64,000 nt of DNA from PUPG01 sp031323845 (GCA_031323845.1 JAVIYP010000002.1:1-64000); one strand, 5' to 3'. Numbered from the stretch's first letter, positions 27,251-36,833 are shown. The notes: generated by a model from the letters alone, not told the origin. Translations and numbers: made by a program.

Positions 27251-27643
27251 ATGCGAAATATGAAAATTATTCTTGGTGAGAATCAGCGTGTTGATGCGCT
27301 TTATAAGGGCTTTACCATAAAAACTGACCAGCCGGTCAAAGCCGGAGGCGACGAAACTGCTCCTTCGCCCTTTGATCTGTTTTTAGCCTCCATTGGCACT
27401 TGTGCCGGTTATTATGTGCAGGCCTTTTGCAGACAAAGAAAAATCTCTACCGAAGGTATTTCCCTCGAACAGGTGATGCATGTTGATGAAAATACCAGGA
27501 TGATAGGAGAAATAGAGATAAAGATATACCTGCCAGAGGGTTTCCCTGAAGCCTATAAAGCTTCCGTGGTGAAAGCCGCTGAAGCCTGTGCCGTGAAAAA
27601 ACACATCAGTATGGCCCCGGAATTTGTTGTCCGCATTGGATAA
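27251..27643 (+). CDS. OsmC-family protein
   Basis: The protein has 130 residues. It matches the YhfA/OsmC-like group, with GGDETAPSPFDLFLASIGTC (first conserved Cys near residue 51) and a second cysteine in AAEACAVKKHI near residue 116. OsmC proteins with such a cysteine pair reduce organic hydroperoxides; the smaller group to which this belongs is less well characterised. It is preceded by a 75 bp spacer containing a short hairpin (27184-27205) with no T run. Confidence 0.88.
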   Translation: MRNMKIILGENQRVDALYKGFTIKTDQPVKAGGDETAPSPFDLFLASIGTCAGYYVQAFCRQRKISTEGISLEQVMHVDENTRMIGEIEIKIYLPEGFPEAYKASVVKAAEACAVKKHISMAPEFVVRIG

Positions 27644-27996
27644 CAACAGCGCTGTCTTGTCCTGAAATAGGTTTACACATTTTGTAAACAAAAATCAGGA
27701 TTATGAGATACAAATTAAACATGTTAACAGATGATGAAAAACTGGCAGCTGTTCTTGCTAAAAGCCAAAGGCCAAAAGTAGATTAAGTGAAAAATGAAAA
27801 GAGAAAAGTGAAGAAAAAGGGAAAAGTGAAGAAAAAGGGAAAAGTGAAGAATATCTGTAATATGGCAAATCTTCACATTTGCACATCTTCACATCTTCAC
27901 ATTTGCACATCTGACCTCTGACCTCTGACATCCAATCAGCATCTTAGACATAAACACAAAACACAGACGATTAACCACATACGCAAATATAAACAG
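27644..27996. repeat. Repeat-rich intergenic element B (353 bp) upstream of the CoA-binding protein gene
   Basis: This stretch contains a possible 27-codon ORF (27703-27786), an 18 bp tandem repeat GTGAAGAAAAAGGGAAAA (27808-27851, about 2.4 copies), an array of CTTCACAT/TTGCACAT and CTGACCT units (27871-27931), and a tail (27924-27967) related to element A upstream of rex. The last 23 bases, up to the ATG (27977-27999), match element C (28651-28673) at 20 of 23 positions. No established gene is seen. Confidence 0.8.
27703..27786 (+). CDS. Possible 27-residue small protein
   Basis: An ATG at 27703 opens 27 codons ending in TAA at 27784-27786. The product begins MRYKLNMLTDDEKLA and ends in a basic segment (KSQRPKVD). 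It has no recognised domain and no good promoter, and it runs into the 18 bp repeat array. It may be spurious or the remnant of a longer gene. Confidence 0.2.
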   Translation: MRYKLNMLTDDEKLAAVLAKSQRPKVD

Positions 27997-28353
27997 ATGA
28001 AAACACTGGTTTTAGGTGCAAGCCCCAATCCTATGCGGTACTCACACAAAGCTGTTAAACAGCTCAGGGCTCATAACATAGAAGTAGTCGCTATCGGGAA
28101 AAGGGAAACAACCATCGAAGACGTACCGGTGATTACAGGTAAACCGCAGATAGAGCAGTTACATACGGTAACCTTATATTTGAACGCTTCGAACCAGGAA
28201 GAATACCTGGATTATATTATTTCACAAAAACCCAAACGTATTATTTTCAATCCGGGAACCTATAATTTTAAACTGGAAGAGCTTGCAGAGCGAGAAGGGA
28301 TTACCACCGTATCGGATTGCACCCTGATCATGCTCGCATCGGATGACTATTAA
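27997..28353 (+). CDS. CoA-binding domain protein
   Basis: The protein has 118 residues and is a single Rossmann-like CoA-binding domain: VLGASPNPMRYSHKAV at the N-terminus, then VTLYLN, IIFNPGT and a C-terminal DCTLIML. Small stand-alone members (YccU-like) are widespread; binding of CoA is established for the family, but the function here is unknown. It lies between two repeat-rich spacers, so it is probably monocistronic. Its leader shares 23 bases with that of the next gene. Confidence 0.88.
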   Translation: MKTLVLGASPNPMRYSHKAVKQLRAHNIEVVAIGKRETTIEDVPVITGKPQIEQLHTVTLYLNASNQEEYLDYIISQKPKRIIFNPGTYNFKLEELAEREGITTVSDCTLIMLASDDY

Positions 28354-28670
28354 CCTGGTTTTTAAATGCATTGCGGTGAAATGCCCTTGTAGAAGATCAC
28401 GGTTATCCGGAAATGGAGATGATGACATACAAGATAATAATTGTGGTAGCTCGAAGGAAATAAAAAGAGAAACATGGCTGTTAGCTCTTGGCAGAACGCT
28501 TTAAAAATTAAACAAATAAACACATCAACAATAAACAATTTAACAACACTTTAAAATCAGACATCTGCACATTTTTCACATCTTCACATTTGCACATCTG
28601 CACATCTGTTCGGTAACTGAAGTGAAAATTCAAAACGCAGGCAATCAATTACATATGCAAATATAAACCA
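28354..28670. repeat. Repeat-rich intergenic element C (317 bp) upstream of the Cys/Met PLP enzyme gene
   Basis: It contains AGCTCGAAGGAA (about 28449), shared with element A, an AT-rich middle part, an array of CACATCT/TTCACATC units (28561-28608) like that in element B, and the shared 23-base leader ending at the next ATG. I see no ORF, terminator or known riboswitch in it. Confidence 0.75.
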
Positions 28671-29849
28671 ATGAAAAAAGAAATAGGATTTAATTCAAAA
28701 CTGATTCATGCTGGTATGTTTGATGATCAGTTTGGCAGCGCTACGGTTCCCATTTATCAGACGAGCACGTTTAAATTTAAGAATGCAGATCATGGTGCAG
28801 CTTGTTTCGCGGGCGAATCAGACGGTTATATCTATACACGGATCAATAACCCAACCATTGATGCGTTGGAAAAACTGGTGTCGAGCCTGGAAAACGGGTA
28901 CAGGGGTATTGCCTGCAGTTCAGGAATGGGTGCGGTAAATACCATTTACAATGCCCTTCTTAAGCAGGGAGATCATATGGTCAGCACGGCAGCCGTATAC
29001 GGACCCTCACGAGTAGTGATGGAAAAACACTACAGCAGGTTTGGCATTGAGTCAAGCTATGTTGATACAGGAAATCTTGAAGAGATCAGGAAGGCCATCA
29101 AGCCCAACACGCGCATGCTCTATATTGAAACGCCTGCAAACCCGACCATGGACATCACCGATCTTGAAGGTGTGGTGGAGATTGCCCGCGAGCATGGACT
29201 GATCACTGTTTCAGACAACACGTTCTGCAGCCCATACCTGCAAAAACCACTCGATTATGGGTTTGACATCGTTTTTCATTCGATTACTAAATTTTTGAAC
29301 GGGCATGCGGATATTGTCGGTGGCATAATCGTTTGCAGGGAAAAAAAGATCCATGACATTATCAGGCCGGTGATGGTAACTATGGGTTGCAATATGGATC
29401 CTCATCAGGCGTATATGGTTATCCGGGGCCTGAAGACCCTGGCGTTGCGCATGGAGAGGTCGCAGGAAAATGCCATGCAGATAGCTCGTTTTCTGGAAGA
29501 GCATACCAAGGTTGCGTGGGTCAGATATCCAGGGCTTCCTTCGCACCCGCAATACGAATTGGCCAGAAAACAGATGAGTGGCCCGGGTGGAATGATCAGC
29601 TTCGAACTGAAAGGAGGCATCCGTGCGGGTAAAGTGCTGATGGATAACGTAAGATTCTGTATTTTAGCTGTTTCTCTCGGCGGAGTTGAATCACTGATTC
29701 AACATCCTGCCTCGATGACTCATTCCAAAATGAGCCGGGAGGCCAGGGAAAGCTCCGGAATAACGGATGGATTGGTCAGGTTTTCTGTTGGAATTGAAAA
29801 TGTTGAGGATATTATTGAGGACCTTTCAGAGGCGCTGGACAAAGTGTAG
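28671..29849 (+). CDS. Cys/Met metabolism PLP-dependent enzyme (gamma-lyase or synthase type)
   Basis: The protein has 392 residues. It has the family's PLP-binding pattern: YTRINNPT near residue 62, CSSGMGAV near 85, the PLP lysine in HSITKFLNGHAD, and SLGGVESLIQHPA near the C-terminus. The family covers methionine gamma-lyase, cystathionine gamma-synthase and gamma-lyase, and homocysteine synthases. The position of the reactive cysteine of methionine gamma-lyase (after Tyr-Gly) is Pro in VYGPSR, which argues against a classical methionine gamma-lyase. I call it by family only. Confidence 0.88.
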   Translation: MKKEIGFNSKLIHAGMFDDQFGSATVPIYQTSTFKFKNADHGAACFAGESDGYIYTRINNPTIDALEKLVSSLENGYRGIACSSGMGAVNTIYNALLKQGDHMVSTAAVYGPSRVVMEKHYSRFGIESSYVDTGNLEEIRKAIKPNTRMLYIETPANPTMDITDLEGVVEIAREHGLITVSDNTFCSPYLQKPLDYGFDIVFHSITKFLNGHADIVGGIIVCREKKIHDIIRPVMVTMGCNMDPHQAYMVIRGLKTLALRMERSQENAMQIARFLEEHTKVAWVRYPGLPSHPQYELARKQMSGPGGMISFELKGGIRAGKVLMDNVRFCILAVSLGGVESLIQHPASMTHSKMSREARESSGITDGLVRFSVGIENVEDIIEDLSEALDKV

Positions 29850-29923
29850 CGTTTTCTCTTACGCTCAAATCAAAACAACATCCGAACATACAGAGAATAC
29901 TTCAAAAACCTTTAAATTATTTC

Positions 29924-29932
29924 TATTTTTGC
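29924..29932 (+). promoter_or_regulatory. -7 promoter box for the DUF349 gene
   Basis: TATTTTTGC matches the Bacteroidota -7 element exactly. It implies a 5' leader of about 130 bases before the ATG at 30068, in which no known riboswitch was recognised. Confidence 0.5.
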
Positions 29933-30067
29933 AAAATAGTTAATCACGTTAAATAAAACTATTGTATAAGCATCATGCCGGAATGCATTCAGGCAGTCAC
30001 ACTCCACAAGGAGTGTTTGTAATACGAAGTCATCCTTCTGAACTTTAATTAGTAAAATTTCTTTCTG

Positions 30068-32275
30068 ATGAAAAACAATGATGAAATGAATCCCCGGCCC
30101 GGGCAAACTGAAGGCTCAGCAGGGGAGGGGCACCTGGCCAAAGATAGGGCCGAACTCGAAAAGATGAGTGAAAAGACCGCAGATGAAGGTCAACCGGATC
30201 AAAAACCTGAGGGTGAAGACCTCATGGAAGAGCCTGCCGCAGCGCAGCCTTCCGGAGACCCGGATCCCGAACCGGTGGTAGCGGCAAAGCCGGACGAACA
30301 TCAAGAACCCTCCGAAGAACAACCTGCGGAAGACACAGAAGCATCTGCACCAGAGGAATTACCGGAAGAACCACCCGTGAAAACTTCTGAAGAAAAGCCG
30401 GAAGTAACAGAAGAACCGGCCACAGGCGCTGTTGAAGAAACCCTAGTGACTGCTGAGGCAGGAACTGAGGGTGAGGCCACCCCGGATGACAGTGCAAGTC
30501 CATCAACGGAACAAGCACCTCAGCAGGAAGAGGAATCGGAAGATTCTGAAACACTTACAGAGAAATATGGTGCCATGAACCGTGATTCGCTCGTGGTTAC
30601 CCTGGAAGCCCTTGTCGAGCACGATGACGTCAATTACATCAGGAAACATATAGGTTTTATAAAGGTAGCCTACCGCAAACTGCTTCGGGAGGAAAACCTG
30701 GCGGCCTATGAGCAGAAACTGTCGAAGGATAAAGCGGATGCTGCAGAAGAAGAACTGCCCGCAGACCCTCTTACCGAACGATTTGAACAGGCATTTTCCG
30801 TTTATAAGCAAAAAAAATCGACCTGGGATAAGGCACAGGAGCAGGAAATGCACGATAACCTTGGCATCAAGGAAGCCATCCTGGAAGATCTGCGTCAACT
30901 GATAGAGTCAGAGGAAGAGCTTAAGAAAACGTATGACCAGTTCAATGAACTTCAGGAACGGTGGCGCGCTGTAGGTCCGGTTCCTCGCGGATCCAAAGCC
31001 ACCCTCTGGAACAATTATCATTTTCTGGTTGAAAAGTTTTTCGACAAGGTCATGATAAACAAAGAACTGAAGGATCTTGATCTTAAGAAAAACCTGGAAG
31101 CAAAAACTCATTTATGCGAAAAGGCTGAAGAGTTACTGCTCGACACTTCGATCACCCGGTCGTTTCAGCAGCTGCAAAAATTACATGAAGCCTGGAAGGA
31201 AACCGGTCCGGTTCCAAAAGATAAAAAAGATGAAATATGGGAGCGCTTCAGAGCGGCTACAGAAAAGCTCAACAAGCGCCGGCAGGAGCATTATGACAGC
31301 CTGAAGGAAGAACAAAACAAAAACTACGCAGCCAAGCTTGTATTGTGCGAAAAAGCCGAGGAATTGCTGTCGGCTGTCCCTGAAACACCTCGCCAGTGGC
31401 AGCAAAAAACAGAAAAGATCAACGAGCTGTTTAACGTATGGAAAACCATAGGTTATGCACCCAAAAAAGTGAACAACGAAATCTGGAATCGTTTCAGAGG
31501 CGCCCTGGATGCTTTCTTCGCAAGTAAGAAAGAGTACTTCAAACAATTCAAAGACAAGCAAAGGGATAACTACAACCAGAAACTGAACCTGTGTTTACAG
31601 GCTGAAGCCCTTAAAGAAAGCGAGGACTGGAAAACCACTACAGAAGCGTTGATTAACCTTCAGAACGAATGGAAAAAGATTGGCCCGGTTCCGGCAAAAT
31701 TTTCCGACAAGATATGGAAGCGATTTCGTCAGGCATGTGACCACTTCTTTCATAAAAAAGCGGATCATTTTTCGAATGTTGGCGATAAGCAGCAACAAAA
31801 TCTGAAAGATAAACTTGCGCTGATCGAGCAGATCAATACCTTTGATTATTCAGAGGACAATAAGGAAAACCTGGAAGTATTGAAAGAGTTTCAGCGTAAA
31901 TGGATGGAAATCGGTCATGTACCCCTCAAGCATAAGGAAAAACTGCAGGCTGAATTCAGAAAGGCCATTGATCATCAGTTTGATGTACTGAACATAAGCA
32001 AGAAAGTTAAAAGTACGCTTTCGTTCAGAACGAAAATTGAGAATATTAAGAACATTCAGAACGCGGACGCCATTATTCAAAAGGAGAGGAACTTTATCTC
32101 CAACAGGATCAGGACGCTTGAGTCTGATATAAAGGTACTTGAAAACAATATAGGCTTTTTTGCTTCATCAAAAAAAGCGGATCTTCTCAAGGCCGAATTT
32201 GAGGAAAAGATTGAAAATTCGCGGAATGAGATTGCTTTGCTGAAGGAAAAGATGAAAATTCTCAGGGAATCCTGA
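30068..32275 (+). CDS. Large DUF349 repeat protein
   Basis: The protein has 735 residues. An acidic, proline-rich, low-complexity N-terminus (1 to about 165) precedes five DUF349 repeats at about 270-330, 357-407, 437-494, 517-567 and 594-644, each with the pattern W-x3-G-x-V/A-P and an aromatic-basic helix, then a C-terminal coiled coil (about 660-735). DUF349 proteins are highly charged and helical; their function in Bacteroidota is unknown. No signal peptide or membrane segment. Its 3' end is 16 bp before the next ORF's non-ATG codon. Confidence 0.88.
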   Translation: MKNNDEMNPRPGQTEGSAGEGHLAKDRAELEKMSEKTADEGQPDQKPEGEDLMEEPAAAQPSGDPDPEPVVAAKPDEHQEPSEEQPAEDTEASAPEELPEEPPVKTSEEKPEVTEEPATGAVEETLVTAEAGTEGEATPDDSASPSTEQAPQQEEESEDSETLTEKYGAMNRDSLVVTLEALVEHDDVNYIRKHIGFIKVAYRKLLREENLAAYEQKLSKDKADAAEEELPADPLTERFEQAFSVYKQKKSTWDKAQEQEMHDNLGIKEAILEDLRQLIESEEELKKTYDQFNELQERWRAVGPVPRGSKATLWNNYHFLVEKFFDKVMINKELKDLDLKKNLEAKTHLCEKAEELLLDTSITRSFQQLQKLHEAWKETGPVPKDKKDEIWERFRAATEKLNKRRQEHYDSLKEEQNKNYAAKLVLCEKAEELLSAVPETPRQWQQKTEKINELFNVWKTIGYAPKKVNNEIWNRFRGALDAFFASKKEYFKQFKDKQRDNYNQKLNLCLQAEALKESEDWKTTTEALINLQNEWKKIGPVPAKFSDKIWKRFRQACDHFFHKKADHFSNVGDKQQQNLKDKLALIEQINTFDYSEDNKENLEVLKEFQRKWMEIGHVPLKHKEKLQAEFRKAIDHQFDVLNISKKVKSTLSFRTKIENIKNIQNADAIIQKERNFISNRIRTLESDIKVLENNIGFFASSKKADLLKAEFEEKIENSRNEIALLKEKMKILRES

Positions 32276-32286
32276 TGACAAAATTG

Positions 32287-32294
32287 TATCTTTG
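32287..32294 (+). promoter_or_regulatory. -7 promoter box for the outer-membrane barrel gene
   Basis: TATCTTTG matches TAnnTTTG exactly, 31 bp upstream of the ATG at 32325. It supports that ATG as the start rather than the upstream codon at 32292. Confidence 0.45.
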
Positions 32295-32324
32295 AAAGAT
32301 AAACCTATCCAAAAAACCTTTATC

Positions 32325-32966
32325 ATGAAAAAAAAGATTTTGTTTTCACTGACCATAATCTTAATCCTGATTAGTTCACAGCTTCATGCCCTGGGCTTTG
32401 GTATAAAAGGGGGGCTTAACTTTTCTTCGCTTCCTTCGGCCACTGAATTAACGCTGCCGGACGGTGCCAATCTTGAAGCACTCCCGGATTCTTATACCGG
32501 GTTTCATGTAGGCGTTGTAGGGCATTTTTCACTGTTGAACATCTTTTTGCAACCGGAAATACTGTATACCCAGACAGGTCAGGAAATGAGGGTTTCACCA
32601 GAAATAATGCTTGGTCAGGACCCTGAATTCTTTACACACAAGTACAGTCATCTGACCGTCCCTGTAATCGCAGGATTGAAATTTGGTCCTTTGCAGATCG
32701 GTGCGGGTCCTGTTGCATCTTTCATGCTCGATAACAAGCTTGGCACAAGCGAACTGGCTGAAGGTGTGGATTTTGACTACAATAAAGCTTCCTTCGGTTT
32801 TCAGGCGATGGCCGGTATCAAACTCGGAAACTTGCTCCTGGATTTAAAATATGAAGGCAGCCTCAGTAAGATAGGTGACGGTATTAGCGTTGGTGCGGAT
32901 ACCGATCTTTCTTTTGATACCAGACCGCGTCAGTTCATTATCAGTGTTGGTTTTCTCATTTTCTGA
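32325..32966 (+). CDS. PorT-like outer-membrane beta-barrel protein
   Basis: 213 residues from the ATG at 32325. A signal peptide (about residues 1-22, KKKILFSLTIILILI) is followed by alternating beta strands with GIKGGLNFS, QPEILYTQTG, AGLKFGPLQIGAGP and a C-terminal aromatic strand ending FLIF, typical of the Bacteroidota PorT/OmpW-like eight-stranded barrel family. It likely sits in the outer membrane. Its partner or cargo is unknown. Downstream genes are on the opposite strand. Confidence 0.82.
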   Translation: MKKKILFSLTIILILISSQLHALGFGIKGGLNFSSLPSATELTLPDGANLEALPDSYTGFHVGVVGHFSLLNIFLQPEILYTQTGQEMRVSPEIMLGQDPEFFTHKYSHLTVPVIAGLKFGPLQIGAGPVASFMLDNKLGTSELAEGVDFDYNKASFGFQAMAGIKLGNLLLDLKYEGSLSKIGDGISVGADTDLSFDTRPRQFIISVGFLIF

Positions 32967-32984
32967 CCCAACATACTGTGAAGT

Positions 32985-34205
32985 TTACCTGAAGCTGATG
33001 GCCCTGACAGGAGAAATCCTGGTCACCACATAAGATGGAATGATCAGCATGGCCATGGCGGTGATGAATGTGCCTGCGTTAAGCAGCAGGACATGGCTCA
33101 ATTTCAGATTGATCGGCACTTCTGAAACATAATAGGATTCAGGGGAGAGGCTAATAACCCCGAATTGTTGCTGAACCAGGCATAGTAAAATGCCGGCAAG
33201 ATTACCCCAGAATAATCCTCTTGAGATCAGCATTCCTGAATGATATAGGAATACCCTTCGGATCAGCAGGTTTGATCCGCCCACGGCCTTTAAGATACCG
33301 ATTGCGTTGGTTTTTTCCAATACCGTTATGAGCAGTGTGGTCACCATATTGATCCCTGCAACCATGATCATCAGTACGATGATGACATACACATTCATAT
33401 CGAGCAGGGCAAGCCAGTCAAAAATCTGCGGGTACAAACTCATGATGCTTTTTGCGTCCAGGTGATAAGGCAGCATTCCGAGGACTTCCTGTTCAATGTT
33501 CGCAATATTTTCAACATCTGATACCAGGATTTCAAAACCTCCGATCTGATCGTCGTTCCAGTCGTTCAATCGCTGTATGTGTCTGATGTCTCCGAGAATA
33601 AACAGGCGGTCGAGTTCTTCCAGTCCGGTGTCATAGATGCCGGCAAGGTTCAGGCGTCTGATGCGGGGAGGGTCCTGTATAAAATAAAGAAACACGTCAT
33701 CGCCGGGAGAAAGCTTTAAACGATTGGCAATCAGTCTTGAAACGATGACTTCTTCCGAACGGAGCGTATCCGGGATCCTGAGCATCCTGCCTTCTGTGAT
33801 CTTATCCTGAAAAAAAGCCTTGTCGAAATCCGGACCAATGCCTTTGAGGATGACACCATGTATATCGTCATCCGTTTTAATGATGCCGGGCTTGGTGGCA
33901 AACATCTGTATGTGCCTGATGCCTTCAATGTGCTTCAACTCAGATAAAAATGCCTGGTTTTTGCTGATGGGCACCGCTTCGAAAGATACGTTGTAATCGT
34001 AATTGGTGATCTGAATGTGTCCGCCGAACCCAATGACCTTGTTGCGAATTTCATTTTGAAAACCGGTCACTACTGCCATAGAGATGATCATCACGGCAAG
34101 TCCTAGCGAAATGCTCAGGATGGCAATTTTCTTGATCAGACCGGTAAATTCATTGCCGAAGCCGGCCGATCCTATGCGTTTTGCTATGAAGAGAGGGGTG
34201 TTCAA
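32985..34205 (-). CDS. FtsX-like ABC transporter permease (LolC/LolE type)
   Basis: The protein has 406 residues. An N-terminal membrane segment (about 25-48), a large periplasmic domain (about 50-265) and three C-terminal membrane segments match the MacB/LolCE permease family. Such proteins take lipoproteins from the inner membrane or act on other envelope substrates with an ATPase partner (not in this window). The start codon appears to be TTG (34205); no in-frame ATG precedes it. It is convergent with the barrel gene and follows clpB by 33 bp. Confidence 0.85.
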   Translation of the reverse strand: MNTPLFIAKRIGSAGFGNEFTGLIKKIAILSISLGLAVMIISMAVVTGFQNEIRNKVIGFGGHIQITNYDYNVSFEAVPISKNQAFLSELKHIEGIRHIQMFATKPGIIKTDDDIHGVILKGIGPDFDKAFFQDKITEGRMLRIPDTLRSEEVIVSRLIANRLKLSPGDDVFLYFIQDPPRIRRLNLAGIYDTGLEELDRLFILGDIRHIQRLNDWNDDQIGGFEILVSDVENIANIEQEVLGMLPYHLDAKSIMSLYPQIFDWLALLDMNVYVIIVLMIMVAGINMVTTLLITVLEKTNAIGILKAVGGSNLLIRRVFLYHSGMLISRGLFWGNLAGILLCLVQQQFGVISLSPESYYVSEVPINLKLSHVLLLNAGTFITAMAMLIIPSYVVTRISPVRAISFR

Positions 34206-34238
34206 GATGCCTGTTTTTTGAAATCAAAAGTAGCATTT

Positions 34239-36833
34239 TTAACGGAATCTGAACACCGGCTCCTCATCTTTAAGGTCAATGAAAACATGCTTTTTGTCGT
34301 TCAGGTTTCCCGCCAGCATTTCCATCGAAAGTTTGTTCAGCAAATTACGCTGTATCACCCTTTTTACGGGTCTTGCTCCGAACAGGGGATCATAACCGGC
34401 TTCAGCAATCCAGTCAATGGCTTCCTGACTTACTTCCAGGGTCAGTCCGTTTTCTCTGAGCATGGAGCTCAGCCGCTTTGTTTGAAGCCGCACAACACCC
34501 CGGATCTCTTCACGGGTAAGCGGTTTAAACATGATGACCTCGTCGATTCGGTTAAGAAACTCGGGTCTGATGCTTTTCTTAAGAAGCGTGAGCAGTTCAC
34601 TCCTGGTTTGTTCAAAAACTTCATCGCGGTTATTATCGGTTGCACCGGCCATCCTTTCCTGAATGACAGAGGAGCCGATGTTTGATGTCATGATAATGAT
34701 GGTATTCCTGAAGTCAGCCGTGCGCCCTTTGTTGTCCGTCAGCCTGCCGTCTTCCAGAACCTGGAGCAGGATGTTGAAGACGTCGGGGTGTGCCTTCTCA
34801 ATTTCATCAAGCAGGACCACGGCATAGGGTTTTCTTCGGACCGACTCGGTAAGCTGGCCGCTTTCTTCATAGCCTACATAACCGGGAGGAGCACCTATTA
34901 ACCTGCTCACCGTATGCCTTTCCTGGTATTCCGACATATCTATGCGGACCATCGCGTTTTCGTCGTTAAACAGGAATTCTGCCAGCGCCTTGGCCAGTTC
35001 GGTTTTTCCGACTCCGGTGGTTCCCAGAAATATGAATGAACCCACGGGTCTTTTTGGATCCTGAAGGCCGGCTCTGCTTCGTCTGATGGCATCAGAAACA
35101 GCCGTTATGGCTTCATCCTGGCCAACAATGCGTTTGTGTAATTCATTTTCGAGCGAAAGAAGCTTTTCCCGTTCACTTTGCAGCATTCGGCTGACAGGTA
35201 TGCCGGTCCACCTGGAAACTACATCGGCAATATCTTCAGCATCAACTTCTTCCTTGATCAGTGGCGATTCTGCCTGCAGGTTCTGTAAACCCGAATGCAG
35301 TTCCTGAAGCTTTTGTTCGGCTTCCTTTATCCGGCCATAGCGAAGCTCTGCCACTTTGCCAAAATCGCCGCTGCGCTCAGCCTGCTCAGCCTCAAAACGG
35401 TATTGCTCTATGGCAGCTTTTTGTTGCTGTATCTCGTCCACCACGGCTTTTTCATTCATCCACCTGGCCTTGATCTTGTTTTTTTCTTCCTGAAGGTTGG
35501 CAAGTTCCTTATTGAGTTCTTTCAGGCGCACTTCATCCTTTTCCCTTTTAATGGCCTCCCGTTCAATTTCAAGCTGCCTGATCCTTCTTTCAGCCTCATC
35601 CAGCTCTTCCGGCACAGAGTTCATTTCCAGGCGAAGTTTGGAGGCCGCTTCATCAATAAGGTCAATGGCCTTGTCGGGAAGAAAACGATCGGAAATGTAA
35701 CGATGGGAGAGGTCAACAGCAGCAACAATGGCTTCATCCTTGATACGTACCTGGTGATGCGTTTCATAACGTTCTTTCAGACCTCTTAAAATACTTATGG
35801 CGTCGGTCTTTCCCGGTTCATCAACAACTACGGTCTGAAAGCGGCGTTCCAATGCCTTGTCTTTCTCAAAATAGCGCTGATATTCCTTCAGCGTTGTTGC
35901 ACCAATCGCCCTCAGTTCGCCCCGGGCCAGAGCCGGTTTAAGGATGTTTGCGGCATCCATGGCCCCTTCTCCGGCAGCACCTGCACCTACCAGGGTGTGT
36001 ATCTCATCAATAAAAAGGACATACTCGCCATCCGAAGAAACCACCTCCTTTACCACCGCCTTGATGCGTTCCTCGAATTCACCCTTGTATTTGGCCCCGG
36101 CAATCAGGGCACCCATATCCAGCGAAAAAATCTTTTTTGACTTGAGGTTCTCCGGTACATCACCGTTGATAATTCGATGAGCCAGACCCTCGGCAATGGC
36201 TGTTTTACCCACACCGGGCTCGCCGATGAGTATGGGGTTGTTTTTGGTACGCCGCGAAAGAATCTGCAAAATCCTTCGGATCTCATCATCACGCCCGATT
36301 ACCGGGTCAAGCTTCCCTGATAAAGCCATATCGTTAAGGTCAATGGCGTATTTATTCAACGCATTGAAGCGTTCTTCAGCTGTCTGACTGTCAACACGTG
36401 ACCCTTTTCGAAGCTCCCTGATAGCTTCTTTCAGGTTTTTCTCGGATAACCCACTGTCTTTCATTAGTCCGGATATATCGTCTGAACCGGTTACCAGGGC
36501 CAGCAGGAGGTGCTCAATGGAAACAAATTCGTCACCGAAATCTTTCAGTTTGCCCATGGCTCGCTGCAGACTTCGCTTGCAAGAGTCCGACAGGTATGAC
36601 TCGCCACCCGAAACTTTCGGATAGCGTTCAATGATCCTGTCAAGAGCCTGGGTGAGGACGTGCAGTGGCACGTTGTTTTTCTTGAGCAGAAAGGGTGCAA
36701 CGTTGTCATCCACCGCCAGAATGCCTTTGAGCAAATGACCGTTTTCAATGGCCTGGTGGCCATATCCGGCAGCAATCTCCTGTGCTTTTTGCAAGGCTTC
36801 CTGTGTTTTTATGGTTAATTTATCAAAATGCAT
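34239..36833 (-). CDS. clpB: ATP-dependent disaggregase ClpB
   Basis: The protein has 864 residues, the usual ClpB length. The N-terminal Clp repeat domain (1 to about 150), the first AAA+ domain (Walker A GEPGVGKT near 206), the coiled-coil middle domain (about 405-525) and the second AAA+ domain (Walker A GTTGVGKT) are all present. ClpB resolves protein aggregates with DnaK. It is encoded alone with a 189 bp upstream spacer holding a near-palindrome (36994-37007) and no CIRCE element. Confidence 0.97.
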   Translation of the reverse strand: MHFDKLTIKTQEALQKAQEIAAGYGHQAIENGHLLKGILAVDDNVAPFLLKKNNVPLHVLTQALDRIIERYPKVSGGESYLSDSCKRSLQRAMGKLKDFGDEFVSIEHLLLALVTGSDDISGLMKDSGLSEKNLKEAIRELRKGSRVDSQTAEERFNALNKYAIDLNDMALSGKLDPVIGRDDEIRRILQILSRRTKNNPILIGEPGVGKTAIAEGLAHRIINGDVPENLKSKKIFSLDMGALIAGAKYKGEFEERIKAVVKEVVSSDGEYVLFIDEIHTLVGAGAAGEGAMDAANILKPALARGELRAIGATTLKEYQRYFEKDKALERRFQTVVVDEPGKTDAISILRGLKERYETHHQVRIKDEAIVAAVDLSHRYISDRFLPDKAIDLIDEAASKLRLEMNSVPEELDEAERRIRQLEIEREAIKREKDEVRLKELNKELANLQEEKNKIKARWMNEKAVVDEIQQQKAAIEQYRFEAEQAERSGDFGKVAELRYGRIKEAEQKLQELHSGLQNLQAESPLIKEEVDAEDIADVVSRWTGIPVSRMLQSEREKLLSLENELHKRIVGQDEAITAVSDAIRRSRAGLQDPKRPVGSFIFLGTTGVGKTELAKALAEFLFNDENAMVRIDMSEYQERHTVSRLIGAPPGYVGYEESGQLTESVRRKPYAVVLLDEIEKAHPDVFNILLQVLEDGRLTDNKGRTADFRNTIIIMTSNIGSSVIQERMAGATDNNRDEVFEQTRSELLTLLKKSIRPEFLNRIDEVIMFKPLTREEIRGVVRLQTKRLSSMLRENGLTLEVSQEAIDWIAEAGYDPLFGARPVKRVIQRNLLNKLSMEMLAGNLNDKKHVFIDLKDEEPVFRFR

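Noticed and set aside
27871..28608. Possible CRISPR array
   Set aside because: The repeats are short (7-18 bp), imperfect and contiguous without unique spacers, and no cas genes are present.
28354..28670. SAM or other riboswitch before the Cys/Met PLP gene
   Set aside because: No conserved riboswitch core could be recognised; the stretch is explained by repeats and AT-rich sequence.
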